Below, piece after piece: positions 58,602 to 64,000 of a DNA stretch of 64,000 nt. Numbering within the stretch: position 1 is the first letter of the stretch; each line of letters starts with the position of its first letter. The DNA lies in the NCBI GenBank assembly GCA_026390575.1, contig JAPLFR010000016.1, positions 1-64,000 on the forward strand, written 5' to 3'. The position numbers and the translations under genes were made by a program. The notes beneath the pieces were generated by a model that was not told the DNA's origin, ran no database searches, and was given only the letters and a program-made list of their open reading frames with translations. The stretch comes from Ignavibacteriales bacterium (GTDB taxonomy: Bacteria; Bacteroidota; Ignavibacteria; UBA10030).

Positions 58602-59482
58602 TGAAGATAAAGTTTTGGGGAACACGGGGTTCTATTCCTTCACCGGGTAAATCGACAGTGAAATATGGTGGAAACACATCCTGTGTGGAAGTGCGTGCCG
58701 GAAAACAAATACTCATTTTTGACGCTGGCACTGGCATCCGAGATCTTGGCAATCAGCTTCTCCATGAATTTAAATCGCAGCCGGTCACAGTGCATCTGTT
58801 CATTAGCCATACGCACTGGGATCACATACAAGGGTTTCCTTTTTTCATGCCAGCGTATAACAAAAACTTTCAGATCATCGTCTACGGTCCTCCTGCACGC
58901 GATAAAAGTCTTAAAGATTTATTTAAATTTCAGATGGACTCAGAATATTTTCCGGTGCCGTTAGGCGGTTTGAATGCACAGATCGTCATGCAGGAAGTCC
59001 GCGAACCATTCCGTATTGGCGATTTACAGATTACATCGTTCTATATGAACCATCCCGCGATGACGCTCGCCTATAAAATTTTCGACGGGGAAAAAACATT
59101 CGTCTTCGCCACAGATAATGAACCTTATCGGTACACGCTTCATGCCGTGCGCAAAGATCCGCTTGCTTCACAGTACGGTGCAGAGTTAGATCAGAAGTTC
59201 ATCGAGTTTATCAGTGGAGCTGACTTCGTAGTGTGTGACGCTCAGTACACTCTCGAAGAGTATCGGTTAAAAGTCGGTTGGGGACACTCCCCCATCGAAT
59301 CAGTTATGGAGTTTGCCATAAAGGCAAATGTGAAACAGTTAGCGTTGTACCATCACGACCCATCGCACGACGATGCCGCAGTTGATGCAATAGTAAAGCA
59401 CGCTCAGCAATTAATTTCATCACAAAAATCTTCTGTGCAATGTTTCGGCGCTTCTGAAGGTATGGAAATAACGCTGGCATAA
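58598..59482 (+). CDS. metallo-beta-lactamase-fold hydrolase
   Basis: 294 residues, cytoplasmic. Opens MMKIKFWGTRGSIPSPG with the metal motif LFISHTHWDHIQGFPFF (HxHxDH) and later histidines in YMNHPAMTLAYKI, GWGHSPIES and LYHHDPSHDDAAVD. The layout is that of the PhnP/RNase Z-like phosphodiesterase group. The substrate is not known; coupling by four bases to a receiver protein suggests that the two act together, for example in cyclic nucleotide or signal turnover. Confidence 0.85.
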   Translation: MMKIKFWGTRGSIPSPGKSTVKYGGNTSCVEVRAGKQILIFDAGTGIRDLGNQLLHEFKSQPVTVHLFISHTHWDHIQGFPFFMPAYNKNFQIIVYGPPARDKSLKDLFKFQMDSEYFPVPLGGLNAQIVMQEVREPFRIGDLQITSFYMNHPAMTLAYKIFDGEKTFVFATDNEPYRYTLHAVRKDPLASQYGAELDQKFIEFISGADFVVCDAQYTLEEYRLKVGWGHSPIESVMEFAIKANVKQLALYHHDPSHDDAAVDAIVKHAQQLISSQKSSVQCFGASEGMEITLA

Positions 59483-59491
59483 AGCCCGTAC

Positions 59492-60622
59492 TCACTTCAA
59501 TGATCCTTTGAATCGTTGTGCGACGTACTCCATCATGTGCTGTTTGAAGATCGCTCGATCAAACTTTTCTGCATGTCGACGAACAGCATACGGATCGATT
59601 TTCAATTTTGAAAGTGATTTGACAGCTGTCGTGAGGGCTTCGACAGTTGATTCATAGAAGAAAACACCGGTTGACGAAACACCATTTGCAACGACCGTTT
59701 CCAATGCGCCCCCTTTCCCAAATGCAACCACGGGCTTGCCGCTTGCCATAGCTTCAAGCGGAACGATACCAAAATCTTCAACTCCGGGAAAAATCAGTGC
59801 TCTGCATCCGGCATAAAGCTTCGCAAGACTCTCACCGCTCTGCCAGCCGAGAAATTCGATGTTCCTATTTGCTCTCTTCTCCAATTTTTCTCGTTCAGGG
59901 CCAGAACCGACAACGAGAAGTTTTTCACCATAGTTATTAAACGTTTCGATTGCAAGGTCAACCCGTTTATATGGAACTAATGCACTGACAACTAAATAAT
60001 AGCCATCATCTTTTTCAGAGACTGTGAACTGGTCGGTGCTAACCGGTGGGTAGATAACATCCGAGGTCCTATGATAAATACGCGAGATACGTTCAGCAAC
60101 ATTGTGTGAGTTAGCAATAAAATAGTGAACGCGGTTGCAGGTCCGAACATCCCATCGACGAAGATATGGCGCCACCAGAGCCATTCCTGATCTCGTTATA
60201 AATCCGGCGCGCCCTTTTCCAAAATACTCCTCATACTGATCCCAGACATACCGCATGGGAGAATTACAATAGCAGATATGTTTCGCACCATCCCTTGGAA
60301 TTGCTCCTTTTGCAACAGCAGCGCTTGTTGAGATAATGAGATTATAACCGGAGAAATCCAGTGAGCCAATTGCAAGCGGCATCAGCGGTAAATAATTACG
60401 GTACTTCGTTGCCTTCATCGGCAAGTGTTGGATGAATGAATTATTTATTCTCATCCCTTCAATGGTTGGCGACATTGCTCCTTCATTATGAAGCAACGTG
60501 AAAACTGTGGCATGGGGGAATAATTCACATAAAACTTCAAGAATCTTTTCGCCGCCGCGCATACCCGTCAGCCAATCTTGAACAAGTGCAACTTTATGAG
60601 AGGAAGTTTCACGTAAGTTCAT
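59492..60622 (-). CDS. glycosyltransferase family 4 (GT-B)
   Basis: 376 residues. N-terminal lobe with KVALVQDWLTGMRGGEKILEVLCELFP, and C-terminal donor lobe with VVSALVPYKRVDLAIETF, LLVVGSGPEREKLEKRA, IEFLGWQSGESLAKLYAGCRALIFPGVEDFGIVPLEAMASGKPVVAFGKGGALETV, the family 4/1 glutamate region (E..DFGIVPLEA). It transfers a sugar from a nucleotide donor to a cell-surface or exopolysaccharide acceptor; which one is unknown. It starts 30 bases downstream of the Memo-like gene on the same strand. Confidence 0.9.
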   Translation of the reverse strand: MNLRETSSHKVALVQDWLTGMRGGEKILEVLCELFPHATVFTLLHNEGAMSPTIEGMRINNSFIQHLPMKATKYRNYLPLMPLAIGSLDFSGYNLIISTSAAVAKGAIPRDGAKHICYCNSPMRYVWDQYEEYFGKGRAGFITRSGMALVAPYLRRWDVRTCNRVHYFIANSHNVAERISRIYHRTSDVIYPPVSTDQFTVSEKDDGYYLVVSALVPYKRVDLAIETFNNYGEKLLVVGSGPEREKLEKRANRNIEFLGWQSGESLAKLYAGCRALIFPGVEDFGIVPLEAMASGKPVVAFGKGGALETVVANGVSSTGVFFYESTVEALTTAVKSLSKLKIDPYAVRRHAEKFDRAIFKQHMMEYVAQRFKGSLK

Positions 60623-60651
60623 TTTCTTCCGAATCCTTCTTCATAAGACAT

Positions 60652-61680
60652 CTATTCCATGAAATATCCAGCGGACAGATAGCCCACCCAATGCTTCAGT
60701 GAAAATGGCGCAGTAGTTCCCATTCCAGTCTGCTTGAGCGGAATGATTCCCTCCGTATATGAATCAGAGTAGCGGAAAATTATTCCCGTGAGCGTCTTCC
60801 CAGATAATAGCTGGAGTGTTTTTTGAGTAGCCAACAAACCAAACGGAACCGAGAATTTGCCACACCATACAAAATTTTTCATCTCTAAAGTAAAGTTGCG
60901 AATTTTCTCCGATTGGATTGCACCGGCAAGATATTTATCGGCAATTTGTCGATCTCGCTTTGTCCCCTCTGCATGAGCTATACTGTCATCTCCAAACGGA
61001 ACATTATTAAAATCTTTTCCGTAGTGATTGGCATCTGACGAGTAAAGAAAGAAGATATCTTTTCCGGGAACGAGTTTATTTTCCTTGATATAGGTAACAA
61101 GAGCTTCAGAGAGATTTTTTGAAATTTCATCCATTCGTTCGAACGGCATCGCGGTCACCATTATTGGCGTAATATGAATATCGGGATTGAAGTACTGAAG
61201 CCATGGAACCATCGCTTCTATAGAATGTTCAAGTCTGTGCGCCTGATTGTTCACGCGAAAGTATTGTGTATCAAGTCTGCTTCTGAGATAATCTCGTAAC
61301 GGTGAAATTGCAATGTTTCGGCCGCAACCTGCCCATTCTTTGTATTCTTCAAGAAGAAGGATGTTTTGTGGATCGCCGATTTCTTTTCGTACTGTTGCGT
61401 GAGTAACACCAAAAATAACTACTTCTTTTGTTCTGAAGGATTGGAAAAGCGGATAATAGACACTCGCAGCATAAAGGAAATCATCATGGGGAGAAATTCC
61501 GGCAATAAATGATTGTTGAGGAACTGATCCCCTATCCTTGGTTTCTACATAAGTGATAAGCCGGTTCATTTGTTCCGCATTCCAGCAATAACCAATACTA
61601 TCACGTACCGGCCGGACTTCCTGAGCAACAAGACCTGACAAGGAGCAGAAAATCAGAAAAGTAATGAGTAGAGTTTTCAT
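60652..61680 (-). CDS. secreted Memo-like protein
   Basis: About 342 residues from the ATG at 61678-61680, giving signal peptide MKTLLITFLIFCSLSGLVAQ; the longer frame to 61824 adds a non-homologous membrane-like segment. The body has the Memo/AmmeMemoRadiSam-B pattern: FIAGISPHDDFLYAASVYYPLF, HRLEHSIEAMVPWLQYF, FFLYSSDANHYGKDF and the ending VGYLSAGYF. Memo proteins adopt a LigB-like fold and bind metal; most bacterial ones are cytoplasmic and sit with a radical-SAM and an AMMECR1 gene. An exported copy without those partners is unusual. Possible role: metal or redox enzyme in the periplasm. Confidence 0.75.
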   Translation of the reverse strand: MKTLLITFLIFCSLSGLVAQEVRPVRDSIGYCWNAEQMNRLITYVETKDRGSVPQQSFIAGISPHDDFLYAASVYYPLFQSFRTKEVVIFGVTHATVRKEIGDPQNILLLEEYKEWAGCGRNIAISPLRDYLRSRLDTQYFRVNNQAHRLEHSIEAMVPWLQYFNPDIHITPIMVTAMPFERMDEISKNLSEALVTYIKENKLVPGKDIFFLYSSDANHYGKDFNNVPFGDDSIAHAEGTKRDRQIADKYLAGAIQSEKIRNFTLEMKNFVWCGKFSVPFGLLATQKTLQLLSGKTLTGIIFRYSDSYTEGIIPLKQTGMGTTAPFSLKHWVGYLSAGYFME

Positions 61681-61855
61681 CGTATGTATTCCTACCACAG
61701 GAAGATAATAGAACATGAGAATGATAACAAAAAAAAGGCCGTCATCAAATACCGAAGGCATGCCTTTGGCAGATGACGGCATCGAAAATAAGGATGAGCT
61801 GTTAACGTATTTTCCCGAATACAAATATTCTACAATTGTATTTTGTTTTTTCCAG

Positions 61856-62824
61856 CTATTTCCTTCTCATACGCGGCAATATCAGGAGTGCAACAATCAC
61901 AATCAACGCTCCTCCGGTTGCATATGTTGCCCAAGGATTGGCGGTACGGGACTCGACATTCATTGTATAGGCTAAGTATGTGAATTTATCCTCATTAAAA
62001 GACCATGTTACTTTGTTCCCTTCCACAGTATTCGCATTGGTATTTAAAATGATCCCAGGCATCACTACTTCGTTAATATAATAACCCCCTGCCCCTATCA
62101 TAAATTCAATCTTGTCGTCAATCGATTTCACGATGCCATCGATTTGCCGTTCCAATTTATCCCGCAATTTTAGACCAAGGACTCTCTCAAGATATTGCAC
62201 AATATCTTTTGTGTTATGCTCCGCCTTGTCAATATCGATTTCCTTTTTCTTCGCGATAAAAATACTCACAGGAAGAGATGGATCGTGAAGACTCTTCACT
62301 GAATCGATCAACCGACAATAAAATTCTTCTAAAATATTTGCCATCAAGAATTCGTCCATTCTCTTCTTGAACGCTTTGCTGGTATCGCCACGTTCGTATA
62401 GCGCATATTCTTCTGCGGTCAAAAATGTCCGGATGGGAATTCTCTGAATCTGTAAGCAGGGATTATACGTTTCTTGATAACTGAAGTACGAAAAGAACCA
62501 TCGGAATTTCTTTTCAAACTTTAGGTCAACGCCAACTTTACCTGGTCTTCTATATTCATTACTCATTTGGTTAACATCGTCGAACCTCTTACTGGCAACA
62601 TAGACCTTCTCTGTATCTCCTTCCAACCGAGTCTCCCAGCTTTTATCCGTCGGGATGGGAAAAGATGATGATGTATCACTGACGGGATTGACAACGATAG
62701 TTCTCATACACGATCCATCGCTATTGATTTTAGTCGTGGTCTTTTTCTCTTTTTTACAGCCAGATGCGGTTAAAAGAACCAAGACGATGAGGGCAGCAAA
62801 CCGATAATTCATATGAGTATTCAT
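61856..62824 (-). CDS. putative lipoprotein with C-terminal membrane anchor
   Basis: 322 residues. N-terminal lipobox LTASGC with cysteine 23 as lipid site, then KKEKKTTT, a mid region rich in charged residues (VKSLHDPSLPVSIFIAKKKEIDIDKAEHNTKDIVQYLERVLGLKLRDKLERQIDGI) and a C-terminal membrane helix (ATYATGGALIVIVALLILPRMRRK). No family recognised. The start overlaps the anti-sigma stop by four bases (ATGA), so it is the third gene of a sigma operon and may be its output or part of the sensing path. Confidence 0.7.
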   Translation of the reverse strand: MNTHMNYRFAALIVLVLLTASGCKKEKKTTTKINSDGSCMRTIVVNPVSDTSSSFPIPTDKSWETRLEGDTEKVYVASKRFDDVNQMSNEYRRPGKVGVDLKFEKKFRWFFSYFSYQETYNPCLQIQRIPIRTFLTAEEYALYERGDTSKAFKKRMDEFLMANILEEFYCRLIDSVKSLHDPSLPVSIFIAKKKEIDIDKAEHNTKDIVQYLERVLGLKLRDKLERQIDGIVKSIDDKIEFMIGAGGYYINEVVMPGIILNTNANTVEGNKVTWSFNEDKFTYLAYTMNVESRTANPWATYATGGALIVIVALLILPRMRRK

Positions 62825-63576
62825 TGTCGTCCCTTCTTCAGATTGCTTTGTTGCAATTCTTTCTTTAATCGTTCGATTTCATTTCGAAGAGCAGTTATTT
62901 CTACGCGATTTTTTTCAGTCACAATAATGGAAGATTCCTCTTTCCTATATTTATCCCACATCTCGTTGAGGCGTGTCTGCGACGCTTTATCTAATGTCCT
63001 GTATCCTTTAAGCAGGGCGTTCAAATCCGTTTTCTTCATAAGAACCAAGGTGTTTGTTAATTCCACGGACGATGTACTTCCATTTGACAAATTGTAAAGA
63101 TCGCTCAGAAAATTCAGAACATTGATTTCTTGTTGGAATATATACGCACGGTTCATTTCACTCTTTTTCCCCAGTCTTTGTTCCAGACTCACAATTGCCT
63201 TTGTATCGTTATATTCCATAAACACATATGTCATTCCACACAAGAGGAGAATGATACTGCAAGCGAATCTAATGATTTCCATGCTGAATATATCACTCAA
63301 ACGATCGAGGAAGGTATTCGTATCAGCATCTGCCACCCATTTCTTTTCGCTAACGATTGCAGCGATAATGGATTCTGTCATTGCTTGCTCATTCCGGATG
63401 CGGGGTGTTGCCTCCTTGATTCTGTCAAGGATCCGGTCGGCTTTCGATACTTCTCGAAAGATCGTTTTGCACGTTTCGCAATCAGCAAGATGCTTCTTTA
63501 AGAAATTTCTATCAACCGGATCAAAGTCTTCGATTCTTGTTGAGTAAAGAAGCCGCTGTAGTTCTTTGCACGTCAT
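62821..63576 (-). CDS. anti-sigma factor with zinc-finger and coiled coil
   Basis: 251 residues. The N-terminal zf-HC2 finger is H29-xxx-C33-xx-C36 (KKHLADCETCKTIF), the usual anti-sigma domain that holds the ECF sigma factor. A membrane helix follows (about 95-115, IIRFACSIILLLCGMTYVFME), and the last ~100 residues are a periplasmic helical/coiled-coil part (VEITALRNEIERLKKELQQ). The start overlaps the sigma stop by four bases. Confidence 0.85.
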   Translation of the reverse strand: MTCKELQRLLYSTRIEDFDPVDRNFLKKHLADCETCKTIFREVSKADRILDRIKEATPRIRNEQAMTESIIAAIVSEKKWVADADTNTFLDRLSDIFSMEIIRFACSIILLLCGMTYVFMEYNDTKAIVSLEQRLGKKSEMNRAYIFQQEINVLNFLSDLYNLSNGSTSSVELTNTLVLMKKTDLNALLKGYRTLDKASQTRLNEMWDKYRKEESSIIVTEKNRVEITALRNEIERLKKELQQSNLKKGRQ

Positions 63577-64000
63577 ACGCTTGCCTCTAACATTGCTAAT
63601 TTCTTTCTGATATTTTGTCTTGCGAAAAACAGATTTGTTTTTATCCCCGATTCAGACATGCCGGTAATATCGACAACTTCTTGAATGGTCAGATCTTGAA
63701 AATCTCTCAGCAGAAAAATCATTCGTTGCTTTTCAGATAATCCATCGGCTATAGATTTGATTAGTACTGCTATTTCTTTATTCATCAATTCCTGTTCCAT
63801 ATCGGTACTATCGATACAGTCTTCTTTGAGGGAATTATTATTCAATCTCGAAAACACTTTTATTCTTCTCTTGTTGGATTTAGCTTTATCATAACATAGA
63901 TTGACGACGATCTTGTACATCCATGTTGTAAACTTCATATTCGGATCGAATACATTGAGATGATTCCAAATCCTGATAAAACTTTCCTGGACAACATCTT
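63573..64000 (-). CDS. ECF-type sigma-70 factor, 5' end beyond the window
   Basis: At least 142 codons are in the window; the frame is open to the right edge, so the start lies beyond it. Region 2 reads DVVQESFIRIWNHLNVFDPN at the edge, then MKFTTWMYKIVVNLCYDKAKSNKRR; region 4 is LSEKQRMIFLLRDFQDLTIQEVVDITGMSESGIKTNLFFARQNIRKKL. It recruits RNA polymerase to promoters set free when the downstream anti-sigma releases it. The ATG at 63936-63938 is internal, not the start. Confidence 0.9.
   Translation of the reverse strand, partial: DVVQESFIRIWNHLNVFDPNMKFTTWMYKIVVNLCYDKAKSNKRRIKVFSRLNNNSLKEDCIDSTDMEQELMNKEIAVLIKSIADGLSEKQRMIFLLRDFQDLTIQEVVDITGMSESGIKTNLFFARQNIRKKLAMLEASV

Overview
The window looks like chromosomal DNA of a Gram-negative member of the Fibrobacteres-Chlorobi-Bacteroidetes group, most likely Ignavibacteria or a close relative. 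This rests on two secreted proteins with a C-terminal sorting domain of the type IX secretion kind (motif QNYPNPFNPST followed by an IFNVLG-like block and GIYFYRL), a GWxTD-domain protein, an Omp85 protein and lipid-linked cell-surface genes. Base composition is moderate, coding density is high, and Shine-Dalgarno sites are variable. I saw no rRNA, no convincing tRNA, no CRISPR array, no intact insertion sequence and no prophage.

Layout. 1-5.3 kb: three minus-strand exported proteins (polysaccharide deacetylase-like, CBM9-like, lamin-tail/CARDB protein). 5.4-8.9 kb: peptidase T and an OPT-family oligopeptide transporter, together a peptide uptake and breakdown unit ended by a clear terminator. 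9.1-15 kb: a UxaE-type tagaturonate epimerase, a CBS-domain protein, a hybrid histidine kinase and a response regulator with an unusual N-terminal half. 15.3-30.6 kb: a long minus-strand block with carbon-starvation transporter cstA, pncB, yraN, rnhB, a UbiA-type prenyltransferase, an Omp85 protein, a GWxTD protein, rimO, cdsA, a zinc-ribbon protein, a CPBP membrane protease, a deoxyhypusine-synthase-like protein, a DUF3108 protein and a heptosyltransferase-like enzyme; several neighbours overlap by a few bases and are probably co-translated.

31-39.8 kb (plus strand): an AraC regulator with a membrane sensor half, a secreted metallo-beta-lactamase-fold protein, then a compact carbamoyl-phosphate cluster: a cyclic-2,3-diphosphoglycerate-synthetase-like GTPase, ornithine carbamoyltransferase, carbamate kinase, a small membrane protein and aspartate carbamoyltransferase. 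A NarL-type two-component pair follows. 39.8-45.8 kb: two different glutamate dehydrogenase genes enclose a 1000-residue protein with two receiver-like domains joined to a pyruvate-phosphate-dikinase-type nucleotide-binding domain. 46-50.2 kb: a D-2-hydroxyacid dehydrogenase and a minus-strand operon of a secreted small protein, a polytopic membrane protein and a histidine kinase with a degenerate receiver. 50.8-59.5 kb: an ABC-F ATPase, a xanthine dehydrogenase operon interrupted by a four-helix-bundle gene flanked by inverted repeats, a lone receiver protein and a metallo-beta-lactamase hydrolase. 59.5-64 kb: a glycosyltransferase, a secreted Memo-like protein and an ECF sigma factor/anti-sigma/lipoprotein operon that runs off the right edge.

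As a set the genes suggest a heterotroph living on peptides, amino acids, purines and sugar acids: OPT transporter, PepT and CstA bring in and cleave peptides, the dehydrogenases move amino-acid nitrogen, the carbamoyl genes link carbamoyl phosphate to ATP and pyrimidines, and the Xdh genes oxidise purines. The points most worth a second look are the receiver-dikinase protein between two glutamate dehydrogenases, the GTPase-carbamoyl cluster, the repeat-flanked four-helix-bundle cassette inside the xdh operon, the secreted-protein/membrane-protein/kinase operon, and a perfect 28-base palindrome before argF.
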